A stretch of DNA of 64,000 nt from Robiginitomaculum sp. GTDB taxonomy: Bacteria > Pseudomonadota > Alphaproteobacteria > Caulobacterales > Maricaulaceae. A program made the position numbers and the translations under genes. Below the pieces are notes generated by a model. The model worked only from the letters and a program-made list of their open reading frames with translations. It searched no databases and was not told the DNA's origin. The DNA lies in assembly GCA_016765135.1 (NCBI GenBank), contig JAESQN010000044.1, positions 64,001 through 128,000 on the forward strand, written 5' to 3'. This document shows, piece by piece, positions 7,924 through 16,652 of this stretch (position 1 is the stretch's first letter; every line of letters starts with the position of its first letter).

Positions 7924-10900
7924 ATGTTCGTGCGTAAATTTATTTTTATCTTTGTGACTATGCTGTTGACATGCGCCTGGATATATACGTCAGCTTTCGG
8001 GCAAAGCACACCCCAGCAAGCCCCTATACAATTACCCTTTAGCGAAAATAGCATAAATGCCGAGATCGCAAGTATTGAAAGTTCCGCAGATATTAGCGCT
8101 GAAGAAAAAGAGCAAATTGCAAATTTATACAAGGCTGCATTGACGAAATTGGTTGATGGACGGGAGAGCCAGGCCCGTGCCAAAACGCTTAAAGAACAAC
8201 AGGAAAACGCGCCGCAGCTTATCGGTAATCTGGACCACGAGACTACGGATGTACGCAAAGCTTTGCGCCGTTCACGTGATAAGATGATGAGCGAATATGA
8301 AGGTAAAAGCCTGCAAGAATTAGAGCAAAGCTTGGTCGCGGAACAAACCAAGCTTTCGACATTTCGGGGCCTAAGGAGCCAATATGATGTGGATCAACAG
8401 GCTTTGGACAGCCGTCCGGCCCAGGCTTTGGTTGAAACAGCGGCATTGGAGCAGGCGATTGCAGAGCGGGCGGCGACTTTAAAAAATCAAAATGGCGAAA
8501 ACCCAACCCCGCTTGATAATGCGACACTCGCCCTGAGCCGTGCCAGTTTTTACGCGGACAGGCAAAAGAAACGTGCGTTGGAACAAGAAGTTGCCAGCAT
8601 AGGTGCGCGGCGTGCAATTTTGGATAAACAGATTAGCTATACGGCGGCGCTGATAACCCAATCGAGCGATCTCGTATCGGCGCTTAGCGCCCGAACCGGA
8701 TCGGCGCGTACAGATGATGCGTTATTGCGATTGGACGATGCCAAAAATGAAGCCGAGGAGTTTTTAGAAGATCATCCATTGGTGCAGCAATATGCAAATG
8801 AAAATGTTGAACTTGCGGACAGGAATTACAAAATATCCCTGTCGGAGGGCAATTTGCCGGATGTAGAAAGGGGGATTGGTATTCAGTTGCAACAGGTACG
8901 TCTCGACAGAAGTGTCACGGATCAAATTTTGGATAGTAAGGAAGTCAGCAAAGCTTACGGCGAACATTTGCGCTCCTTGCGTAAAAACCAACCGGATATA
9001 GCCATTATCGAGCAAGCCATAAAAGCCCGTGAAATTGATTTACAAGATATTTTGTTTCAGAAAATCACCAATCAAGAATCGCTTGGGATATTTTTGGCAG
9101 GTTCATTGGATGTTGATGCCCTCAAACAGGTGTTTGATATTGAGAACGGGGAAAGCCCGGCCTTAACCGAAACTGATATAGAGCATCTACAACAGGCCTA
9201 TGACAGTCGCCGGGGGCATTTGAGCGAACTGGCAGCCATTACTTCACTGCGGACGCGAAAGCTTGGGGAAGTCAATGCCCTGCATAAACAATTATTGGAC
9301 GAGGTTACAAACCTGGGGCAATTGCTGGGCAGTCGCTTGCTTTGGTTGCCCAGCACCGAGACTATTGGTTTGGCTTGGCCTGCCAAGGTGGTGCAGGGGG
9401 TTGCGCAAACTTTCACAACCACAAATGTTGTGGCTGCCGGGCGGGCCTTGGGGTCAGGTATCAGTAATACGTATTTTTTGGTTTTTATGTCTTTGGGGCT
9501 TCTGGCGGCCCTATATGCGTTACGTGAACGTTTAAGGCCGATTATAGCCAATATGCCCTCGCGTGTTAGCCGGGTACAAAAAGACGCTTTCAGGTTAACG
9601 CCTTTGGCCATGCTTGACGGCATCGCCCGCGCTGCAATTCCAACCGGATTGCTAGTGATTTTGGGTGTGATTTTTGCCAGGTCGGGACTTGAGATCAATT
9701 TTGTCAAAGCTTTGGAGCGGACATTTTTCGTGACCGCAGTGCCAATATTTGTGCTTTTGTGTTTGCGGGCGTGGAGCGCAAAAGGGGCGTTGTTTGACCT
9801 GCATTTTAGGGTTGACAAACAATTGCGATCACGGCTGGAAACATACACAATACCTCTATTGCCAATCATTGGCGTGAGTGTGTTTTTGGTCAGCTTGACA
9901 CGCGATGGGCTTGACTTTGATTCCGGTATCGCAGCGCTCGGTGTTTTTGGTTTTATACTTGGCGCCCTTGGTGTGACATGGTTCTCTTTCAAAATAGCCT
10001 GGGCCCGCTCCAAAGCATTTTTAAACAAGAACCGTGAAGCCGAAGGGTTTTACCTGCGCAATGAACGGTGGTTACTTGCTTTGGCAGTTTTTGTGCCGAT
10101 AGGGTTGGCGTTCGTCGCCGCACTGGGGTATTTTGAAACGGCTCTTTTATTGATGGCAAGGTTCTTTGCCACATTTTGTACTTTGCTTGCCGCCTATCTT
10201 ATCCACGGGCTTTTAAGGCGGTTCGTTGTGATAGCGCAGCGCCGTTTGGCGTTGGAACAGGCCCGTGCGCGCCGCGACCGGGCCGTAAAAGAACGCATGG
10301 ACAAGGCTGCGGCCGAAGAGCGCGGTGAAATCCCCGTGCCCAAGCTGGACACGGCCAGTATTGATCTGGAAACCATCAATCGTCAATCTCAACAATTGGT
10401 CAATGTAGTTGTTTTTGTGGCTACAATAGTAGTTTTATGGGCGCTTTGGGGTAAAATTTTACCTGCACTTTCGGTGTTTGATGAAGTGAAGCTATGGTCG
10501 TATATAGACGCGTCCGGCAGCGCAGAAACACAAAAAGTTTCGATCACATTGTGGAATGTTATGCAAGCTCTTGGCATTGGTCTGATCACATGGTTGGCAG
10601 CCCGTAACCTGCCAGGGTTTTTGGAAATGTTTGTACTTAAACGTTTCAAAATGGCGCAGGGCTCGCTTTTTGCGATTGTCACAGTTCTTGGTTATATGAT
10701 TTTTATCATCGGGGTGCTGGTCGCTTTTGATAAATTGGGGACACAATGGTCGCAATTGCAATGGGTTGTTGCTGCGCTGGGTGTTGGTATCGGGTTTGGC
10801 TTGCAGGCGATTTTCGCCAACTTTATTTCCGGGCTTATTATACTGTTTGAACGTCCAATCCGGATTGGGGATTACATCACCATAGGCGGCATTAGTGGTA

Positions 10901-11412
10901 CAGTTAGCCGTATCCAGATCCGGGCCACTACACTGCTTGATTTGGATAATAAAGAAATCCTAATCCCGAACCAGGAATTGATTAGCCAGCAAGTGGTTAA
11001 CTGGACTTTAGAAAACCCAGTCACACGCCTAATCATCAAGGTCGGGATTGCTTACGGCTCGGACACCGAAAAAGCTCACCGTGTCATGTTAGAGACCATC
11101 AAGAAAAACCCGAATGTGCTAGATCATCCCGAACCAAGGGTCTTGTTCCTGGGCTTTGGCGACAGCACGCTGGATTTTGAATTGCGTAATTTCTTACGAG
11201 ATTTCACCCAGAGATTTATTGTCTCCCATGAACTTCATATGGCACTTGATGTTGCCCTGCGCGAAGCCGATATCGAGATCGCTTTCCCGCAAAGAGATTT
11301 AAACATCAAAAACCCCGAGGGGCTAAAAGCTATATTGGACGAGACAGTTGCGCCGCAAAAAACAAAACCAAAACCAAAACCAAAAGCAAAACCAAAAGCA
11401 AAACCGGCTTAA
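7924..11412 (+). CDS. Large mechanosensitive ion channel, MscS family (MscK/MscM-like)
   Basis: A 1162-residue tension-gated channel. A signal peptide (residues 1-27, ending SAFGQS) is followed by a periplasmic domain of about 450 residues rich in coiled coil. A series of TM helices comes next (about 520-930), then the MscS pore and beta domain (about 945-1130), with LGVGIGFGLQAIFANFISG as the pore helix and FERPIRIGDYITIG after it. The architecture matches the long MscK/YjeP class rather than minimal MscS. The C-terminus is a low-complexity KPKPKAKPKAKPA tail encoded by a hexanucleotide repeat. GGAAAGGGG precedes the ATG. The stop shares TTAA with the stop of convergent rpoH. Confidence 0.93.
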   Translation: MFVRKFIFIFVTMLLTCAWIYTSAFGQSTPQQAPIQLPFSENSINAEIASIESSADISAEEKEQIANLYKAALTKLVDGRESQARAKTLKEQQENAPQLIGNLDHETTDVRKALRRSRDKMMSEYEGKSLQELEQSLVAEQTKLSTFRGLRSQYDVDQQALDSRPAQALVETAALEQAIAERAATLKNQNGENPTPLDNATLALSRASFYADRQKKRALEQEVASIGARRAILDKQISYTAALITQSSDLVSALSARTGSARTDDALLRLDDAKNEAEEFLEDHPLVQQYANENVELADRNYKISLSEGNLPDVERGIGIQLQQVRLDRSVTDQILDSKEVSKAYGEHLRSLRKNQPDIAIIEQAIKAREIDLQDILFQKITNQESLGIFLAGSLDVDALKQVFDIENGESPALTETDIEHLQQAYDSRRGHLSELAAITSLRTRKLGEVNALHKQLLDEVTNLGQLLGSRLLWLPSTETIGLAWPAKVVQGVAQTFTTTNVVAAGRALGSGISNTYFLVFMSLGLLAALYALRERLRPIIANMPSRVSRVQKDAFRLTPLAMLDGIARAAIPTGLLVILGVIFARSGLEINFVKALERTFFVTAVPIFVLLCLRAWSAKGALFDLHFRVDKQLRSRLETYTIPLLPIIGVSVFLVSLTRDGLDFDSGIAALGVFGFILGALGVTWFSFKIAWARSKAFLNKNREAEGFYLRNERWLLALAVFVPIGLAFVAALGYFETALLLMARFFATFCTLLAAYLIHGLLRRFVVIAQRRLALEQARARRDRAVKERMDKAAAEERGEIPVPKLDTASIDLETINRQSQQLVNVVVFVATIVVLWALWGKILPALSVFDEVKLWSYIDASGSAETQKVSITLWNVMQALGIGLITWLAARNLPGFLEMFVLKRFKMAQGSLFAIVTVLGYMIFIIGVLVAFDKLGTQWSQLQWVVAALGVGIGFGLQAIFANFISGLIILFERPIRIGDYITIGGISGTVSRIQIRATTLLDLDNKEILIPNQELISQQVVNWTLENPVTRLIIKVGIAYGSDTEKAHRVMLETIKKNPNVLDHPEPRVLFLGFGDSTLDFELRNFLRDFTQRFIVSHELHMALDVALREADIEIAFPQRDLNIKNPEGLKAILDETVAPQKTKPKPKPKAKPKAKPA
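11356..11406 (+). repeat. Hexanucleotide (CCAAAA-type) repeat in MscS 3' end
   Basis: A run of (A)CCAAAA/GCAAAA units encodes the Lys-Pro/Lys-Ala tail. The unit length is a multiple of three, so unit-number changes would alter tail length without shifting frame. Confidence 0.7.
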
Positions 11413-12380
11413 CTTGCCTCAACCAGGCCGGAGCTTTGGGCGGCACTGAGCATGGCGGCTTGTAATTTTTCAAAGGCGCGGACTTCGATTTGGCGAATGC
11501 GCTCGCGGGAAACTTTGTAAACGCCCGCCAATTCTTCCAAGGTTTTTGGCTTGTCTGACAGGCGGCGTTTGGTGAGAATATCTTGCTCGCGCTCGTTCAA
11601 ATCTTTCATAGCATCTTTGAGAAGCTCCATGCGTGCGTCATGTTCCTGGGAATTACCAACCACTGTCTCCTGGCTGACATAATTATCGTCTTCCAGCCAG
11701 TCTTGCCATTCCCCGCCGCCGTCTTCGCCGCCAATTTTTACGTTGAGGGACGCATCGCCGCCGCCGCCCATACGGCGGTTCATAGAGACGACTTCTGCCT
11801 CTTTAACATTAAGGCGGGTCGCGATTTTCTTGACTTGATCCGGGTGTAAATCCCCGTCGTCAATAGCTTTCATCTCGCCTTTCATGCGGCGTAGATTGAA
11901 GAACAGTTTCTTTTGCGCCGCAGTCGTGCCCATTTTGACCAGCGACCATGAGCGCAATACATATTCCTGAATAGCGGCGCGAATCCACCACATGGCATAG
12001 GTGGAGAGGCGGAAACCTTTATCAGGGTCAAATTTCTTGACCGCCTGCATCAGACCCACATTGCCCTCGGAAATTACTTCACCAATGGGCAGGCCGTAGC
12101 CGCGATAGCCCATAGCGATTTTGGCCACGAGACGTAGATGTGATGTCACCATTCTTTCAGCCGCCGAGCTGTCCTGGTGCTTGACCCAACGATTGGCCAG
12201 CATAAATTCCTCGTCCCGCTCCAACATAGGGAATTTACGAATTTCATTAAGATAGCTGGACAGACCTTGCTCGGGTGATAGCGCGACAGACAGGCTCATA
12301 TTGCCAGTGGTCTTGCCGACCTTCAAAGTGGTCTTCGCGGTCTTTTTCATGGTCTTGTCTTTTGGCGTACTCTTTGGCAA
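11409..12380 (-). CDS. rpoH: RNA polymerase sigma factor RpoH (sigma-32)
   Basis: Heat-shock sigma factor of 323 residues. Region 1.2/2 reads LSSYLNEIRKFPMLERDEE and GLMQAVKKFDPDKGFRLSTYAMWWIRAAIQ (split here for length). The RpoH-specific box QKKLFFNLRR follows, and the region 4.2 HTH is YKVSRERIRQIEVRAFEKL. The start is TTG 12380, because GGAGG lies 6 nt upstream; the internal ATG at 12350 has only a weak match. This adds a Lys/Thr-rich N-terminal tail. The stop overlaps the convergent MscS stop by 4 nt. Confidence 0.96.
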   Translation of the reverse strand: MPKSTPKDKTMKKTAKTTLKVGKTTGNMSLSVALSPEQGLSSYLNEIRKFPMLERDEEFMLANRWVKHQDSSAAERMVTSHLRLVAKIAMGYRGYGLPIGEVISEGNVGLMQAVKKFDPDKGFRLSTYAMWWIRAAIQEYVLRSWSLVKMGTTAAQKKLFFNLRRMKGEMKAIDDGDLHPDQVKKIATRLNVKEAEVVSMNRRMGGGGDASLNVKIGGEDGGGEWQDWLEDDNYVSQETVVGNSQEHDARMELLKDAMKDLNEREQDILTKRRLSDKPKTLEELAGVYKVSRERIRQIEVRAFEKLQAAMLSAAQSSGLVEAS

Positions 12381-12478
12381 AATCTACCTCCACAATTTCC
12401 CTGGAACAGGCATGAGGGTTACATATAGTGATGCTCACATATAATTAAAGGCCTGGTTCGTGAATTTTTGGAAAGATC

Positions 12479-13723
12479 CTATAGCATTAAGCCGACAATT
12501 GCCGCACTTAATAGATTGGCCATTGATGCGGCTAGAACTGCTTTTAGGCCGAACGCGGCTAGCTCGGGGCGGCGTCCCGGTGCCAATGTGCCGACCCCGC
12601 CAATGACAATGGCGATTGAGGAGAAGTTAGCGAAGCCGCACAGGGCAATTGTAGTTATCTTGTTGGCCCGATCGCTCAACAGGTTTTTGCCAGTTTCCAA
12701 CACGGCGGTTTTATCCATTTCGATGAAGGTCGAATAGGCGACAAATTCATTGAGAACCAGTTTTTCGCCGAACAAAGTCCCGGAAATCCCGGCCTCGGCC
12801 CACGGCACACCAACCATAAACATCAAGGGTCTGAAAACCTGGCCGAGAATACTTTGAAAGGTCAGGCCCTCAAACCCGAACCAGCCGCCAATACCGCCAA
12901 GAATGCCGTTAAGCAGAGCGATCAGCGAGATAAAAGCGATGAGCATGGCACCAATGGTGATGGCCAGCTTGACGCCTTCGGATGCACCAACGGCGGCGGC
13001 TTCGATGACGTTGGAATGTTTGGTGGTTTTAATTTCTATGTTTTCCGGGGTCGTGTCCGCGTCCGCAGGATCGCTGGGCATGAGCATCTTAGCCATGAGA
13101 ATACCGCCCGGTGCCCCCATGAAACTGGCAACGATCAAGCTTTGCCCGTCCACGCCCAAAGCCATCAAACCGGCCAGAATAGATCCGGCAATGGTGGCCA
13201 TGCCTGTGACCATAATCAGAAATAGTGTCGATTTGGGCATGGTTTCCAGATAAGGCCGCACCGCGAAGGGGGCACTGTCCTGGCCGACAAAAATATTCAT
13301 GCTGGCCGCTATGGCTTCAATACCGTTAATGCCAATGGTCTTACGCAAGACAAAGCCAAGCCCGCGCATAATCAATTGCATGATACCAAGATGAAACAAC
13401 ACGGTCATCAACGCACCGACAAAGATGATTACCGGCAAAACCACGGTGGCGAAACTGAGCACGACATTACCGCTATTGGCCCAATCGCCAAAGATGAACC
13501 CGATGCCCTTCATGGAATAATTGAGAACATGCTCGATGAAAAATGTAACCTTTTCCAGCACCACTTTGCCCCACGGTGTTTTGAAAACAAACAAAGCAAT
13601 GGCGAATTGCAAGGCTAGAGCGGAAAATATAGTGCGCGGGTTGATATGTTTGCGGTTGCTTGAAAATGCATACCCAATACCGAGCAAAACCACCACACCC
13701 AAAATGCCAATATATTTTTCCAT
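12479..13723 (-). CDS. Concentrative nucleoside transporter (NupC/CNT family)
   Basis: A 414-residue inner-membrane protein with about ten hydrophobic segments. The CNT core is clear: VGQDSAPFAVRPYLETM, VTGMATIAGSILAG, SFMGAPGGILMAKM and LCGFANFSSIAIVIGG. CNT proteins import nucleosides with H+ or Na+. The last gate residues and helix positions look intact. It is a single-gene unit; the nearby thymidine kinase gene (14695) on the other strand would act on imported thymidine, a functional but not operonic link. Confidence 0.92.
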   Translation of the reverse strand: MEKYIGILGVVVLLGIGYAFSSNRKHINPRTIFSALALQFAIALFVFKTPWGKVVLEKVTFFIEHVLNYSMKGIGFIFGDWANSGNVVLSFATVVLPVIIFVGALMTVLFHLGIMQLIMRGLGFVLRKTIGINGIEAIAASMNIFVGQDSAPFAVRPYLETMPKSTLFLIMVTGMATIAGSILAGLMALGVDGQSLIVASFMGAPGGILMAKMLMPSDPADADTTPENIEIKTTKHSNVIEAAAVGASEGVKLAITIGAMLIAFISLIALLNGILGGIGGWFGFEGLTFQSILGQVFRPLMFMVGVPWAEAGISGTLFGEKLVLNEFVAYSTFIEMDKTAVLETGKNLLSDRANKITTIALCGFANFSSIAIVIGGVGTLAPGRRPELAAFGLKAVLAASMANLLSAAIVGLML

Positions 13724-13934
13724 GAATTCCCCTAAAGTTTCCCCATGCTTAATAGAGGTGCGGCGTAAAAGCGAGCGATATTTATTACCCGGAATTAGAT
13801 TGGGGTATATTCAGACGCCGGCATAAGCACATTTAGGTGTGTATGGTTTTTGAGTAAGGCAATATATTGTAACCATGCTTGTTTTGTCGGACGTAATATT
13901 TGCATTATCTTGCGCCGCAAATACGGGAGGTATA

Positions 13935-14603
13935 ATGTCCAAACAAAATACGCAAAACCAAAGCCCTGCATCCGAACGCACCCGCGTGAAAAGAGGACAT
14001 AAGCGCGCCGATTATTCCAAGACTACGGTCAATGAGATTCTGGACGCGATGCCTTTATGTCATGTGGCATATACTTTTGACGGTAAACCAGTGGTCACGC
14101 CAACTTTACAATGGCGCGAAGGGGAGCATGTCTATTGGCACGGATCCGCAGCAAGCCGCTTGATACGCAAGGCCGAGGGGACGGATGTTTGCATGGCGGT
14201 TACGCTTATGGACGGCATGGTTTTGGCGCGTTCTGCATTTCATCACAGTGTCAATTATAGATCGGTGATGTTGTTTGGTAAAGCCAGTCTCATCAAAGGC
14301 GAGGCCGCTAAAACCGCGAGTTTGAAAGCCATGTTTGAGCAATGGTTTCCGGGGCGTTGGGATGAAATGCGGCCCATGCTGGCAAAGGAATTAAAGGCGA
14401 CCAGTATTTTGTCTATCAGGATTGATGAGGCGTCTGCTAAAGTCAGGACAGGCCCACCCGTGGATGATGAAGAAGATTATGCGCTTCCGATCTGGGCCGG
14501 TATATTGCCTGTGACCACAAGTGTCGGAAAACCGATCGACGACCCAAAAAACCTGCAAGGCCTGATGCCGCCGGCAAGTTTAGCAAAGTTTATTATTGGG
14601 TAG
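13935..14603 (+). CDS. Pyridoxamine 5'-phosphate oxidase-related FMN-binding protein
   Basis: A 222-residue protein of the split-barrel flavin-binding superfamily (NimA/PNPOx-like). Recognisable elements are [53 protein letters not shown] and [14 protein letters not shown]. Members bind FMN or F420 and are often of unknown substrate. GGGAGG sits just before ATG 13935; the open frame extends to 13875 without a comparable site. It is followed 91 nt later by tdk on the same strand. Confidence 0.85.
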   Translation: MSKQNTQNQSPASERTRVKRGHKRADYSKTTVNEILDAMPLCHVAYTFDGKPVVTPTLQWREGEHVYWHGSAASRLIRKAEGTDVCMAVTLMDGMVLARSAFHHSVNYRSVMLFGKASLIKGEAAKTASLKAMFEQWFPGRWDEMRPMLAKELKATSILSIRIDEASAKVRTGPPVDDEEDYALPIWAGILPVTTSVGKPIDDPKNLQGLMPPASLAKFIIG

Positions 14604-14694
14604 GTGCCTGGGAATAGGTATTTGGGGGATAGGTATTTGCACCAAGCTTTTGTTCGCGGTAAGGTTCTGCTTCAACAGATTCGAAAGCGGACAA

Positions 14695-15285
14695 TTGGCC
14701 AAATTATATTTTAACTATTCCGCGATGAATGCGGGGAAATCTACGGTGCTTTTGCAGGCCAGCCACAACTATTATGAACAAGGCATGCGGACTTTGTTGA
14801 TGACGGCGGCCTTGGATGATCGGGCAGGGGTTGGGAAAATTGCTTCGCGTATTGGCCTCGGTAAAGAGGCGGATTTATTTTCGGGCGACACAGATGTATT
14901 TGCGGCCATTGTTACGCGGCATGAACAAGATAAAATTGACTGCGTGATGATCGACGAGGCGCAATTCTTGAGCGCCGACCAAGTTTGGCAACTCTCCAAA
15001 GTGACAGACGAGCTACGGATTCCGGTTTTGTGTTACGGCCTACGCACGGATTTTGCCGGAGAATTGTTCCCTGGCAGTGCGACTTTGTTGGCACTTGCAG
15101 ATCATCTTCGCGAAATCCGCACGATTTGTTGGTGCGGCAGCAAAGCCTCTATGGTGCTACGTATGGACGAAGGCGGTAAGCCAGTAAAAGCGGGGACGCA
15201 GGTCGTGATTGGCGGTAATGATGTCTATGCGTCCGTGTGCCGCAAACACTGGAAGTCCGGTGAACCGCACCGTAGCGAAGGATAG
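14695..15285 (+). CDS. tdk: Thymidine kinase
   Basis: Phosphorylates thymidine to dTMP in the salvage pathway. The start is placed at TTG 14695, where the family N-terminus begins ([17 protein letters not shown], with the P-loop), giving about 196 residues. Upstream in-frame sequence to 14596 does not resemble the family. Further motifs are [10 protein letters not shown] (Walker B, catalytic Glu), LCYGLRTDF and the zinc site ICWCGSKA with VCRKHW. The stop is one base from the next gene's ATG, so the two are probably co-translated. Confidence 0.9.
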   Translation: MAKLYFNYSAMNAGKSTVLLQASHNYYEQGMRTLLMTAALDDRAGVGKIASRIGLGKEADLFSGDTDVFAAIVTRHEQDKIDCVMIDEAQFLSADQVWQLSKVTDELRIPVLCYGLRTDFAGELFPGSATLLALADHLREIRTICWCGSKASMVLRMDEGGKPVKAGTQVVIGGNDVYASVCRKHWKSGEPHRSEG

Positions 15286-15286
15286 C

Positions 15287-16573
15287 ATGACCGCGCTCAG
15301 CCCAAAAATTTATGAACAGGCGAGTGCGGCAGCGAAACTGCTCAAACGAGCCGAGCGCAAAATACGGGTTTTGCGCACGTTAAACTGGGATCCCGAGATC
15401 GAGAGGCAGTTTTTCAAAGACGGGAGCAAAGTCTTGCCCGTACCGACCTATCCGAAATTTGACGGGGAGGAGGTGCGAGCGGCTTTGGCGGATATAAAGT
15501 CCGTGCTGGCGGGCGAACATCCGGTTTTGCAGTGGCTAAACCGAACCGCAAACAAATTGGAACATGCGGCCAATATGCTGGATGCCGTCGGCACACCGGA
15601 TTTTTATAGTCATTCCAAACAGCTCTACGGCACACCGACCGACACAATGCTTGACCGTAAAACCAGAAATATTGATCTGGCCAAACATTTGGACGGGACA
15701 CTGTCGGGGCTAAGTTTGGAACAATTGGTGTTGGGCGGCGAAGACGAACATTTTGGTGCAGAGGAGTTTTCCGAACGTCTATCAGACAAATTGGTTCGGT
15801 TTTTTGATGGCAACGCGCCCACGGTTGAATTGTCCCCGGATTTGTCCGCCAAGGTACTGGCGGGGTCGCGCCGTATCCGTGTGCGTTCGGATGCTCGCTT
15901 CACGCCCCTGGATGTGCGCCAGCTTTTGCACCATGAAGCCCTCGTCCATGCCGCCACGGCCATGAATGGGCGCACGCAGGCTGATTTCCCTATACTCGGA
16001 GCCGCCCATGCGGGCACGACGGAAATCCAGGAAGGTTTGGCCGTGTTTGCCGAACTTATCACCGGATCTATGGATCCAGTGCGGTTTCACCGTTTGGTTG
16101 ACCGGGTGATAGCCATTCAGATGTCGGTGGACGGCGCGGATTTCATTGAAGTATTTCGGTATTTTAAATCTTGTGCCAATACGAATTCCCAAGCTTTCGC
16201 AGATACGCGCCGGGTATTCAGAGGCGGTGTCATTACTGGCGGCGCTCCGTTCACCAAGGACGGGGTTTATCTTAACGGTCTGTTGCGCGTCCATAATTTC
16301 ATGCGCACGGCCACCAAGCTTGGGCGGGCTGATTTGTTGCGGCTGTTATTTGTTGGCAAATTAGACATAGAAGACGTGCCCGCAATCGCAAGTCTCGCGG
16401 CGGCAGGTAAAATAAACCCGGCCAAAATCCTGCCCCCGTGGGTTAGCGATATGCGGTTCCTGGTTAGTTATCTGGCCTATTCAAGCTTCCTGAACCAAGT
16501 AAAACTCCCCGGTTTCCAAGCCTATTACCAAGATATGCTCTCGGATGTGCCAGATATTTGGGGGTTTAATTAG
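15287..16573 (+). CDS. QEGLA-motif (DUF1704) putative metallopeptidase, MATCAP-like
   Basis: A 428-residue protein of the DUF1704/TIGR02421 family, named in databases for a flavohemoglobin expression-modulating QEGLA motif. Two motifs stand out: HHEALVHAATAMNG (HE-x3-H) and IQEGLAVFAE. The same HE-x3-H plus downstream Glu arrangement is the zinc site of the eukaryotic MATCAP tubulin tyrosine carboxypeptidases, so a zinc peptidase fold is likely. GAAGGA precedes ATG 15287, one base after the tdk stop. The bacterial substrate is unknown. Confidence 0.85.
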   Translation: MTALSPKIYEQASAAAKLLKRAERKIRVLRTLNWDPEIERQFFKDGSKVLPVPTYPKFDGEEVRAALADIKSVLAGEHPVLQWLNRTANKLEHAANMLDAVGTPDFYSHSKQLYGTPTDTMLDRKTRNIDLAKHLDGTLSGLSLEQLVLGGEDEHFGAEEFSERLSDKLVRFFDGNAPTVELSPDLSAKVLAGSRRIRVRSDARFTPLDVRQLLHHEALVHAATAMNGRTQADFPILGAAHAGTTEIQEGLAVFAELITGSMDPVRFHRLVDRVIAIQMSVDGADFIEVFRYFKSCANTNSQAFADTRRVFRGGVITGGAPFTKDGVYLNGLLRVHNFMRTATKLGRADLLRLLFVGKLDIEDVPAIASLAAAGKINPAKILPPWVSDMRFLVSYLAYSSFLNQVKLPGFQAYYQDMLSDVPDIWGFN

Positions 16574-16652
16574 GCGCGGCGAATTGTCTCTTGCTTTATT
16601 GTGTGGGGGTTTTATAACACTTATTGATAAACAGTAATAACAGGTGTCTCTC

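Noticed and set aside
9198-10028. 276-codon minus-strand open frame inside the MscS gene
   Set aside because: It is antisense to well-conserved membrane coding sequence, has no ribosome-binding site and no recognisable domain. It is a shadow frame.
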